Shown here: piece after piece, positions 6,520 to 13,552 of the stretch
How the letters are laid out: each line of letters begins with the position of its first letter
How positions within the stretch are numbered: position 1 is the stretch's first letter
Assembly: GCA_018500065.2 (NCBI GenBank)
Contig: JAHBAO020000155.1
Coordinates: 1-16,601, forward strand
Reading direction: 5' to 3'
Length of the DNA stretch: 16,601 bases
Origin: Octadecabacter sp.
Lineage (GTDB): Bacteria > Pseudomonadota > Alphaproteobacteria > Rhodobacterales > Rhodobacteraceae
Translations under genes and position numbers: made by a program
Notes under the pieces: model-generated
The model's database searches: none
The model's input: only the letters and a program-made list of their open reading frames with translations
Told to the model about the DNA's origin: nothing

Positions 6520-7772
6520 CAGTTTGACCCTCCGCTGTTAGATGGTGTGCGCAGCTGATCGAGCGGCAGGTAAGGCACCACGCCGCTAGAACCATCTGTG
6601 TTTTCGTCAAGAAGGATAATGTTGGCGGAACCGAACACGTCTTCCATCATTTCTAGATACAAGCGTTCGCGTGTTACGCCTTGGGCCTTCTCATATTCTT
6701 CCAGAACGGACAAGAAACGCGCCGCTTCACCTTCAGCTTCGTTCACCACACGGGCACGGTAACCTTCCGCGTCCTGCAGGATTTGCGCCGCATTACCACG
6801 CGCCGCCGCTGTTACGCGGTTGGCATAGGCGTCCGCTTGGTTTTGCAGCTGAATGCGTTCCTGCTCGGCGTCGGTCACGTCGCGGAAGGCTGCGAGTGGC
6901 GATGTCGGGCTGACTTCACCGTCGATATTTGTGGCGTCAACGCGTGTTGCGGGTGGATCTGCGGCACCAAGGTTGATCCGCACGATGTTCACACCGGAAT
7001 CGTAGCTATCCAGCGTATCCTGCGTCAGCTCCTGCATGCGCTGCTCGATGCTGTTACGATCTTGGTTCAGGTTCGCCAGCTCGGATTGCGCGATAATTTC
7101 ACGCATCACCGATTCAGCAACGGCAGAAATGGTTTCTTCCGGTTCGGCAAGGTTGAACAGGAAAAGATCAGGCTGTGTGATGTTCCAGACAACCTGGAAA
7201 TCAATGTCGACGATGTTTTCGTCGCCTGTCAGCATCAGGCCGATATCACCTTCAAGCATCCGAAGCACGCTTGGGCTATCGGACAATTCTTGTGGCACGG
7301 GATCTTCGCCGATCTCGATAACCTGTTCGCGCGTGACCTGAACAACTTCGTATGTGACCAATGGCCACGGTGCGAAGTTCAAGCCCGGCTCACCGATGCA
7401 GGGTTCGTTACACTCGCCCAAAAACAGCTCAACCGAGCGTTCTTCTGGCCGGACCGTATAGAAACTGGAAAACGCCCAAAGCGCGACTGCGGCCAAAACA
7501 CCAAGGCCAATCATCCCGCGGGACACTTGCGGGCCGCCCGCGCCGCCACCTGTTCCACCGGTGCGTCGACCATTGCCGTTGCCCCCGCCTAACAGGACGC
7601 GAAGCTGGTCCTTTGTTTTATTGACGATTTCGTCAAACTCGGGGATTTGCGGTTCATTGCTTGGACGCTGCCCGCGATCGCGGTCACCGTTTCCATTAGG
7701 GCGAAAACGGTCATCGTCGTCACCGCCATCATTGCCTCCGCCCCCCCAGGGGCCGCCGTTGTTTCCAGCCAT
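6519..7772 (-). CDS. hflK: HflK, SPFH/prohibitin-domain regulator of FtsH
   Basis: HflK is the partner of HflC in the membrane complex around FtsH. The 417-residue product begins with a cytoplasmic Gly/Asn/Asp-rich tail of about 80 residues (GNNGGPWGGGGNDGGDDDD), has an EFDEIVNKTKDQLRVLLGGG helix, then one membrane helix (about 86-106) and a periplasmic SPFH domain starting YTVRPEERSVELFLGE. A helical stalk with EGYRARVVNEAEGEAARF and a C-terminal segment EYEKAQGVTRERLYLEMMEDV follow, all as in HflK. The loop ECNEPCIGEPGLNF holds a C121-x3-C125 pair just before the conserved PGLNF, which I do not recall from well-studied HflK proteins; it could form a periplasmic disulfide. The gene is first in its cluster, 83 bases after gor on the same strand, with a palindrome upstream. 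Confidence 0.95.
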   Translation of the reverse strand: MAGNNGGPWGGGGNDGGDDDDRFRPNGNGDRDRGQRPSNEPQIPEFDEIVNKTKDQLRVLLGGGNGNGRRTGGTGGGAGGPQVSRGMIGLGVLAAVALWAFSSFYTVRPEERSVELFLGECNEPCIGEPGLNFAPWPLVTYEVVQVTREQVIEIGEDPVPQELSDSPSVLRMLEGDIGLMLTGDENIVDIDFQVVWNITQPDLFLFNLAEPEETISAVAESVMREIIAQSELANLNQDRNSIEQRMQELTQDTLDSYDSGVNIVRINLGAADPPATRVDATNIDGEVSPTSPLAAFRDVTDAEQERIQLQNQADAYANRVTAAARGNAAQILQDAEGYRARVVNEAEGEAARFLSVLEEYEKAQGVTRERLYLEMMEDVFGSANIILLDENTDGSSGVVPYLPLDQLRTPSNSGGSN

Positions 7773-7796
7773 TAAGCGTGTCTTCCCTTGCTAATC

Positions 7797-7812
7797 GCCC
7801 TGCATGCAGGGC
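7797..7812. promoter_or_regulatory. Perfect 16-base palindrome upstream of hflK
   Basis: GCCCTGCATGCAGGGC reads identically on both strands. Its near edge is 24 bases before the hflK start codon and it sits in the 83-base gap after gor. With a CATG loop it could fold as a 6-pair hairpin, but no T-run follows on the minus strand, so a repressor or activator site seems as likely as an RNA structure. A weaker ATAAG-N5-CTTAT repeat lies at 7831-7845 nearer to gor. No regulator is identified. Confidence 0.4.
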
Positions 7813-7855
7813 CCAAATCATCTGAAGTGTATAAGTGTGCCTTATGCGGCAAAGT

Positions 7856-9214
7856 TCAAGCGGTTCTCACCGGATCGCGCATTGTAACTAGTTCTTCTGA
7901 AATCGTCGGGTGCACCGCGCAGGTCGCATCAAACTGCTCTTTGGTGGCCCCCATCTTGATCGCGATGCCCGCCAGTTGGATCATCTCGCCTGCATGTGGG
8001 CTGACAATATGGCAGCCCAAAACCTTTCGGGTTTCCTTGGACACGACAAGTTTCATCAACACGCGATCGGGACGGTCCGCAAAGGCCGATTGCATCGGGC
8101 GAAAGCTGGTTGCGTAGATTTCAACTGGCTCTTGCGCGGCCGCGTCTTCCTCACTCAGGCCGACAGTCCCCATCTCTGGCTGGGTAAAAATCGCGGACGG
8201 GATCAAGTCGTGATCCACTGTCGTCGGGTTGCCGTTAAACACGGTCTCAACAAACGCCATGCCTTCGCGGATGGCGACAGGCGTCAGCTGCACGCGGTTG
8301 GTCACATCACCAATGGCATAGATGCTTGGCACTTTGGTCTGGCTGTAGTCATCAACAACAATCTCGGACTTGCGTCCAATTTCGACACCAACAGCCTCAA
8401 GCCCCAGCCCGTCTGTGTTTGGCGTACGTCCCGTTGCGAACATAACTTGGTCGAATACAGTTTCGGACCCATTGGTACATTTCACCCAGATGCCGCCATT
8501 ACGCTTTTCCATCTCCAGCACATTGGTGCCAAGATGTAGGTTTACACCCTTCTCAATCATCATCTCAGACACCAGCCCACGGGCTTCGTCATCGAACCCA
8601 CGCAGGATTTGCGCACCACGGTAAAACTGCGTGACCTCAACGCCGAGGCCATTGAGAATACAGGCAAATTCGGACGCGATGTATCCGCCCCCGACAATCA
8701 GAATTTTCTTTGGCAGCTCAGGCAGAAGGAAAATATCGTTGGACGTGATGCCCAACTCGGCATTCTTCATATCAGGAAGCACAGGCCGTCCACCCGTGGC
8801 AACCAAGATGTGCTTGGCACTGTAGGTCACGCCATCCGCCAGCGTAACTTCATGTGTGCCAGATACTGACGCGCGGCTATCATGAATAGTAACGTCAGAA
8901 TTTCCAAGCAATTTGCGATAAATGCCCTCAAGGCGATCCAATTCAGCATGCAAATTTGGCTGGAACCTCGCCCAATCAAACGAACCGTCCTGAACGTCCC
9001 AACCATAAGCACGCGCATCTGCGAACATCTCATGATACTCGGACGCGAAAACCATCAGCTTTTTGGGAACACAGCCGCGGATAACGCAAGTGCCACCCAT
9101 GCGAAATTCTTCTGCCAAACCAACCTTGGCGCCCGTTGCCGCAGCCACCCGCGCAGCACGCACGCCACCGGACCCGCCGCCAATTACAAAAAGATCATAG
9201 TCGAAATCAGCCAT
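7856..9214 (-). CDS. gor: Glutathione-disulfide reductase
   Basis: This cytosolic FAD enzyme reduces oxidised glutathione with NADPH. The 452-residue product begins with the FAD Rossmann motif VIGGGSGGVRAARVAA, followed by the redox-active disulfide GGTCVIRGCVPKKL (C43 and C48). The NAD(P)-binding motif is VGGGYIASEFACIL, and the next strand carries QFYRGAQILRGFD, whose arginines fit NADPH preference. The second FAD motif is YAIGDVTNRVQLTPVA and the dimer-interface catalytic pair is H435/E440 in CAVHPTISEE. The VIRGCVPKK form separates it from dihydrolipoyl dehydrogenase and mercuric reductase. AAAGGA 8 bases upstream supports ATG 9214. It lies 100 bases after rpiA on the same strand and probably shares its transcript, which couples pentose phosphate flux to NADPH use; that link is inferred. 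Confidence 0.95.
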   Translation of the reverse strand: MADFDYDLFVIGGGSGGVRAARVAAATGAKVGLAEEFRMGGTCVIRGCVPKKLMVFASEYHEMFADARAYGWDVQDGSFDWARFQPNLHAELDRLEGIYRKLLGNSDVTIHDSRASVSGTHEVTLADGVTYSAKHILVATGGRPVLPDMKNAELGITSNDIFLLPELPKKILIVGGGYIASEFACILNGLGVEVTQFYRGAQILRGFDDEARGLVSEMMIEKGVNLHLGTNVLEMEKRNGGIWVKCTNGSETVFDQVMFATGRTPNTDGLGLEAVGVEIGRKSEIVVDDYSQTKVPSIYAIGDVTNRVQLTPVAIREGMAFVETVFNGNPTTVDHDLIPSAIFTQPEMGTVGLSEEDAAAQEPVEIYATSFRPMQSAFADRPDRVLMKLVVSKETRKVLGCHIVSPHAGEMIQLAGIAIKMGATKEQFDATCAVHPTISEELVTMRDPVRTA

Positions 9215-9314
9215 GTCAGTGGTCCTTTAGCGCGAAATTTGTTCGGGATTTGGATAAAGCACAGCCCCGCGATGATGACCAGTCACAGGGTTGTGCAAAA
9301 AGCGGTGGTTTCGG

Positions 9315-10109
9315 TCAGTGCTCGTCGTTCAGGTCAGCAAAAAGGTTTTCCGTTTCGATAAACTCGATTCGGTCTTCTGCAACCGACCCTTCGTTAATAT
9401 CGCGAATTTCGACGCGGCCATCGCCAAACCCGACAATGACGATGTCACAGATATCAATGAACAACCCATTCTCAACAACACCCGGTATCTGATTGATAAC
9501 AAGTGATAACTGCCGCGCGCTGCCGATCCGGTTCAAATGCATATCAAGGATATGATTGCCTTCGTCCGTGTAAAACGGTGCATCGCCATTCATCCGCAGG
9601 GATACCTGACGACCGAGCACATCCATACCGATCAGCGTCTCCTCAACAAGTGTCTTGGTGGTTTGCCAGCCAAATGGGATCACCTCAATCGGCAGCGGAA
9701 ACGCTCCTAGTGTCTCCACTTGTTTGGACGCATCCGCGATCACGATCATCTGATCAGACGCGGTCGCCACGATCTTTTCTTGCAGCAATGCCCCGCCGCC
9801 GCCTTTGATCAGGTTTAAGTTGCCATCATATTCGTCCGCCCCATCAATCGTGAGATCAAGCCACTTCGCTTCATCCAATGAGATAACGTCTATGCCGACT
9901 TCACGCGCTAGTGCTGCGGTGCGCGATGATGTCGGAACGCCCTTGATTTTCAAGCCCTCTTTCTCAACCCGCTCACCCAGACACTTCACCAGCCACGCAG
10001 CCGTTGATCCTGTTCCAAGGCCCACTTTCATGCCGTCTTCGGCATATCCGCTCGCCTGTTTCGCGGCGACGAATTTGGCTTTGTCAATGGGGGACAACTC
10101 GGACGACAT
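9315..10109 (-). CDS. rpiA: Ribose-5-phosphate isomerase A
   Basis: RpiA interconverts ribulose-5-phosphate and ribose-5-phosphate in the non-oxidative pentose phosphate pathway. The 264-residue product carries the phosphate-binding loop GLGTGSTAAW (30-39), PTSSRT (59-64), the acidic active-site motif DLTIDGADE (85-93) and KGGGGALLQEKI (102-113), with E111 matching the family catalytic Glu. It is somewhat longer than the approximately 220-residue enterobacterial enzyme, with a C-terminal extension ending FIETENLFADLNDEH that I associate with alphaproteobacterial members. CCAGGAGC about 7 bases upstream supports ATG 10109. The gene precedes gor on the same strand and diverges from the GST-like gene across 168 bases containing two palindromes. 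Confidence 0.95.
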   Translation of the reverse strand: MSSELSPIDKAKFVAAKQASGYAEDGMKVGLGTGSTAAWLVKCLGERVEKEGLKIKGVPTSSRTAALAREVGIDVISLDEAKWLDLTIDGADEYDGNLNLIKGGGGALLQEKIVATASDQMIVIADASKQVETLGAFPLPIEVIPFGWQTTKTLVEETLIGMDVLGRQVSLRMNGDAPFYTDEGNHILDMHLNRIGSARQLSLVINQIPGVVENGLFIDICDIVIVGFGDGRVEIRDINEGSVAEDRIEFIETENLFADLNDEH

Positions 10110-10143
10110 GGGCAGCTCCTGGGGATTGAATCTGTACTTTGGC

Positions 10144-10159
10144 CGTTATCGTTATAACG
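10144..10159. promoter_or_regulatory. Inverted repeat CGTTAT-N4-ATAACG in the rpiA/GST divergent region
   Basis: CGTTAT and ATAACG are exact inverted copies separated by CGTT, 34 bases upstream of the rpiA start, where an operator or leader structure could act. CGTTAT also occurs as a direct repeat with the next four bases plus AT. A second palindrome, TGGTTAACCA, lies at 10186-10195. No factor can be named. Confidence 0.3.
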
Positions 10160-10277
10160 CGTAAATGCTCCTGTGCGAGGCCCGATGGTTAACCACATTG
10201 ATTTAATTTTTCGGAAACACCGCCGGATACGTCGCGAATACATGGGCCTAGCCGATTGAGTGTGCCATGCTTACCCC

Positions 10278-10967
10278 ATGTCCAACCTGATACTTCACTT
10301 CGCACCCGACAACGCATCGCTGTGCATCCGCCTCGCGCTTGAGGCAGCAAGTTTGCCCTACAAAACCCGCCTCGTGGATCGCGCTGCGTCTGCCCAAAAA
10401 TCCGAAAGCTACCGTGCCTTAAACCCCAACGGATTGATCCCCGTTCTTGAAACACCCGACGGCGCGCTGTTTGAAACCGCTGCGATTTTGGTGTGGCTCG
10501 CAGACCAGAAACCGCATTTGCTGCCCAGTCAAAGTGGCGAACGTGCTCAAGCCATTAAGTGGCTGATCTGGATGTCAAATACGCTGCACCCGACCCTACG
10601 CATGCTGTTTTATCCGGATCAATATATCACGGGAAACAACCAAGATGCCCTAAATGATCGCACCCGAACGCGGCTGTGCGAGCAGCTTGCGATCCTTGAT
10701 GCCGGGTTGACCGGCGCGCGGTTTGTCGGCGGCAAGGCCCCAAGCATCCTTGACTGCTATCTCTGCCCGATGTTGCGCTGGATGCAGCTTTATCCCGTCA
10801 TCGCCCCTTCGCGCCCGAACCTTGCGGATTACCTAACGCTGCACCGCATCGCAGCCACGAACGAAACATACGCCACAACCGCCGCCGCAACCGCCGCTGA
10901 AGGACTCGGCGAAACACCGTTCACAACCACGCGCTATGCGCAGCCTGCCGAGGGTTCAGCGACCTGA
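10278..10967 (+). CDS. Glutathione S-transferase-like protein
   Basis: The 229-residue product has the two-domain GST layout. The N-terminal thioredoxin-like domain (about 1-78) includes NLILHFAPDNASLCIRLALE, NPNGLIPVLETPDG with the cis-Pro glutathione-binding loop, and the ETAAI turn that contacts the gamma-glutamyl group. The helical C-terminal domain (about 88-205) has the N-capping-box motif PSILDCYLCP. By alignment to beta-class GSTs the catalytic Cys position is Ala13, with Ser14 next to it and Cys16 two residues on, so the nucleophile is uncertain. An in-frame GTG at 10260 would add six residues; ATG 10278 gives a normal GST start. No strong Shine-Dalgarno is visible. It diverges from rpiA-gor, so glutathione-linked genes cluster here. 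The substrate is unknown. Confidence 0.85.
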   Translation: MSNLILHFAPDNASLCIRLALEAASLPYKTRLVDRAASAQKSESYRALNPNGLIPVLETPDGALFETAAILVWLADQKPHLLPSQSGERAQAIKWLIWMSNTLHPTLRMLFYPDQYITGNNQDALNDRTRTRLCEQLAILDAGLTGARFVGGKAPSILDCYLCPMLRWMQLYPVIAPSRPNLADYLTLHRIAATNETYATTAAATAAEGLGETPFTTTRYAQPAEGSAT

Positions 10968-11002
10968 GCCCTCGCAAACAAGCGTCATGGTGTCGTTTTC
11001 CA

Positions 11003-11017
11003 GTCGGACAAGCCGAC
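11003..11017. promoter_or_regulatory. Short inverted repeat upstream of the serine ammonia-lyase gene
   Basis: GTCGG-ACAAG-CCGAC is an exact 5-base inverted repeat lying 43 bases before the start codon at 11061, in a 93-base gap after the GST gene. It is placed like an operator and is followed by CACGAC, resembling a partial half-site. It is short, so chance is a real possibility. No glycine-riboswitch-like structure is seen in this gap. Confidence 0.25.
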
Positions 11018-11060
11018 GTTACACGACTAACAGTCTTGGAAACCAACAAGGCGGCTCCAC

Positions 11061-12434
11061 ATGTTTCTCTCCGTTTTCGATATGTTCAAAGTAGGGATCG
11101 GCCCCTCCTCGTCACACACCATCGGCCCGATGGTCGCCGCCGCACGCTTCCTCGATCACCTGCGTGCCCAGCCGTTCAAGGTCGCAGGCGTTAAGGCGTC
11201 GCTGCACGGCTCGCTTGCATTCACAGGTGTCGGGCACGCGACCGACCGCGCAACCATCCTTGGCCTCGCAGGGTTTCGCGCTGACGATTATGACCGCGAT
11301 AAAGCAGATGCCGAAATGGCGCGTATTTCCACCGACGGGTGGGTTGAGCCGGACGGCCTAGCTCGTCTGTCGTTTCGCCCCAAAGACGATCTGGAATTTG
11401 ACTACGGTCCAGCACTGTCGGGTCACGCGAACGGCATGATCCTGAAAGGCACCGATGCGCAGGGCGATGTCGTCACGCAGGTCACCTACTATTCCATCGG
11501 GGGTGGCTTCGTTCTGACCGAAGCCGAGCTTGCCGCGGGTGCGGACAAAGAAGACGGCGCGCCCGTGCCATTCCCGTTTAAGAGCGCCGCGGAAATGCTT
11601 GATATGGCGGCTGAAAGCGGACTGGGCGTGGCAGACATGAAGCGCCAAAATGAACTCAGCCGGATTGCGGTCGCGGACCTCGACAAAGGCTTGGACCGCC
11701 TTTGGCAAGTGATGAACGACTGCATTGACCGCGGACTTATGACGGATGGCATTTTACCGGGCGGCTTACACGTTAAACGCCGCGCCAAAGGCATCCATGA
11801 TGCGCTCAAGGCCGAGGCGGGCGTGAACCTAACTGCGCCCCATACGATCAACGACTGGATGTCGACCTACGCAATGGCCGTGAACGAAGAAAACGCTGCC
11901 GGTGGGCAGGTCGTGACCGCCCCGACCAACGGCGCGGCGGGCGTGGTTCCCGCAACGATCCGCTACTACATGGACCATGTGCCCAACGCGACCGCCGCCA
12001 GAATCCCCGACTTTCTATTAACGGCCGCTGCGATTGGCGGCTTGGTAAAGTTCAACGCCTCAATCAGCGGCGCCGAAGCCGGATGTCAGGCCGAAGTCGG
12101 CTCAGCCGCGGCAATGGCCGCCGCGGGCCTGTGTGCCGTGTTAGGCGGCTCGCCCGAACAAATCGAAAACGCCGCCGAAATCGCACTGGAACACCACCTT
12201 GGCATGACCTGCGACCCTGTGCGCGGGTTGGTCCAAGTCCCCTGCATCGAACGCAATGGCTTGGGCGCGATCAAGGCCGTGTCCGCCGCCTCCCTCGCGA
12301 TGCGCGGAGACGGCACGCACCTCGTGCCGCTGGACGCCGCCATTGAAACCATGCGCCAAACGGGTGCGGATATGTCAGAGAAATATAAAGAAACCGCGCT
12401 CGGTGGTTTGGCTGTGAACGTACCGAACTGCTGA
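11061..12434 (+). CDS. sdaA: L-serine ammonia-lyase, iron-sulfur-dependent, single-chain type
   Basis: The enzyme deaminates L-serine to pyruvate and ammonia with a [4Fe-4S] cluster instead of pyridoxal phosphate; it is cytosolic. The 457-residue product fuses the beta domain (MFLSVFDMFKVGIGPSSSHTIGPM start, residues 1-160) and the alpha catalytic domain (about 190-457) in one chain. Cluster ligands are C342 (GAEAGCQAEVGSAAA), C384 (GMTCDPVRG) and C395 (VQVPCIERNG). The last residue is Cys (NVPNC), which in the studied Legionella enzyme folds back into the active site as a fourth cluster ligand. Length is normal. AAGGCGG about 7 bases upstream supports ATG 11061. It is followed by a large inverted repeat, which probably separates it from the transporter genes. 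The symbol follows general usage; sdaB would be equally valid. Confidence 0.95.
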   Translation: MFLSVFDMFKVGIGPSSSHTIGPMVAAARFLDHLRAQPFKVAGVKASLHGSLAFTGVGHATDRATILGLAGFRADDYDRDKADAEMARISTDGWVEPDGLARLSFRPKDDLEFDYGPALSGHANGMILKGTDAQGDVVTQVTYYSIGGGFVLTEAELAAGADKEDGAPVPFPFKSAAEMLDMAAESGLGVADMKRQNELSRIAVADLDKGLDRLWQVMNDCIDRGLMTDGILPGGLHVKRRAKGIHDALKAEAGVNLTAPHTINDWMSTYAMAVNEENAAGGQVVTAPTNGAAGVVPATIRYYMDHVPNATAARIPDFLLTAAAIGGLVKFNASISGAEAGCQAEVGSAAAMAAAGLCAVLGGSPEQIENAAEIALEHHLGMTCDPVRGLVQVPCIERNGLGAIKAVSAASLAMRGDGTHLVPLDAAIETMRQTGADMSEKYKETALGGLAVNVPNC

Positions 12435-12464
12435 CGCGCTTTTTTGAAGCCGGCCCTACGGGGT

Positions 12465-12534
12465 GAGTTTTTTGGCCAAGATGAAGGTGCAAAGTTCCTT
12501 TATTCATCTTGGTAGAAAAACTCCCGCCGGAGGC
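12465..12534. repeat. Imperfect inverted repeat with terminal CCCGCCGGAGGC
   Basis: Arms at 12465-12485 and 12503-12523 match at 18 of 21 positions: GAGTTTTT and CCAAGATGAA on one side, TTCATCTTGG and AAAAACTC on the other, around a 17-base loop. The outer right end continues into CCCGCCGGAGGC (12523-12534); the left outer flank GCCGGCCCTACGGGG looks like a decayed version of its complement GCCTCCGGCGGG. The shared 12-mer recurs at 1502-1513. It lies 30 bases after the serine ammonia-lyase stop and could end transcription, although the T-run sits within the stem instead of after it. I recall such elements as dispersed in Rhodobacteraceae genomes, which remains to be checked. Confidence 0.75.
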
Positions 12535-12587
12535 TCCTGTCATGTATGGCCTAACGATGAGGCCCTGAGAATCGAAATAGTTTGAAA

Positions 12588-13520
12588 ATGACGCGACAAA
12601 CAGACACTCCCGACCGTATCATGCTGGGCATCTTGCTTATGCTTGGGTTTTGCCTGACGGCACCGCTTCTGGACGTCGCAGCGAAGCTGGCGTCTGACGT
12701 CATTCCGGTCGGGCAAATCACGGCGGCGCGGTTCTTGGTGCAGCTCGGTTTGATGTTGCCCGTGTGCGTGGTGATGGGCTTGTCGTTTGGGATGAACGGG
12801 CTGTTTGGGGTGTTGTCCCTACGCGCGCTTTTATTATTGCTCTCAACTTTCTTTTTCATCGCCGCCATACGCATCATGCCACTCGCGGATGCCCTCGCGA
12901 TCGTGTTCATCGAACCGTTTATCGTCATGCTGGTCGGCAAATATGCCTTTGGCGAAGACGTCGGCCCGCGCCGTATCGGGGCTGCGGTCGTCGGTTTCGT
13001 CGGGGTCGTTCTAGTGATCCAGCCCTCGTTTGCAACGTTTGGCGCAGTTGCGCTGTTCCCGCTTGGCACTGCCGTGTGTTTTGCGGGCTATGTCCTTGTG
13101 ACACGTGGTCTGCGCGGGCAAATGCACCCGGTGATGATGCAGTTTCACACGGGTGCGATTGCGGCACTCATGAGCATACCTGTGATCTGGCTCTCAAATG
13201 GTACGGGCAGCGAAATGCTGGATCCGGTTTGGCCGGAAGGTATCTATTGGACTTGGCTGCTTGGCGTGGGGTTCTTTGCCACCATCAGCCACATGATGAT
13301 GACCTATGGGCTGACGTTTGCGCCATCATCGACACTCGCACCAATGCAGTACTTTGAAATACCGGTCGCTGCAGTTCTGGGGTATCTGGTGTTTAAAGAC
13401 TTCCCCAATGCGATGGCCCTCGGCGGTATCGCCCTGATCATCAGTGCAGGTATTTACATGATCCACCGCGAACGCGTGACGTCCCGCGGGATCACCACCC
13501 ACCCCCACGCACCTGTCTAG
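12588..13520 (+). CDS. EamA/DMT-family membrane transporter, first tandem copy
   Basis: The 310-residue product has about ten hydrophobic helices in two halves, the usual drug/metabolite transporter (DMT, EamA) arrangement. It starts DRIMLGILLMLGFCLTAPLL, has RALLLLLSTFFFIAAIRIMPLADALAI-type central helices and ends APMQYFEIPVAAVLGYL plus SAGIYMIHRER, the second-half EamA signature. The substrate cannot be inferred: the family exports amino acids, metabolites or drugs, or imports small solutes. A TTG at 12582 is in frame two codons upstream; ATG 12588 is more natural, though neither has a good Shine-Dalgarno. The gene lies after the inverted repeat and 32 bases before a paralogue of the same orientation, so the two are probably cotranscribed. 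The C-terminal tail RERVTSRGITTHPHAPV is His-rich and soluble. Confidence 0.9.
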   Translation: MTRQTDTPDRIMLGILLMLGFCLTAPLLDVAAKLASDVIPVGQITAARFLVQLGLMLPVCVVMGLSFGMNGLFGVLSLRALLLLLSTFFFIAAIRIMPLADALAIVFIEPFIVMLVGKYAFGEDVGPRRIGAAVVGFVGVVLVIQPSFATFGAVALFPLGTAVCFAGYVLVTRGLRGQMHPVMMQFHTGAIAALMSIPVIWLSNGTGSEMLDPVWPEGIYWTWLLGVGFFATISHMMMTYGLTFAPSSTLAPMQYFEIPVAAVLGYLVFKDFPNAMALGGIALIISAGIYMIHRERVTSRGITTHPHAPV

Positions 13521-13552
13521 ACGCCGCACCTCGTCGCGCATAGCGTGCGTCT

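Noticed and set aside
6681..7592. Plus-strand frame of about 303 residues
   Set aside because: It is fully antisense to hflK, whose domain structure is unambiguous.
7910..8539. Plus-strand frame of about 209 residues
   Set aside because: It is antisense to gor, which has all family motifs.
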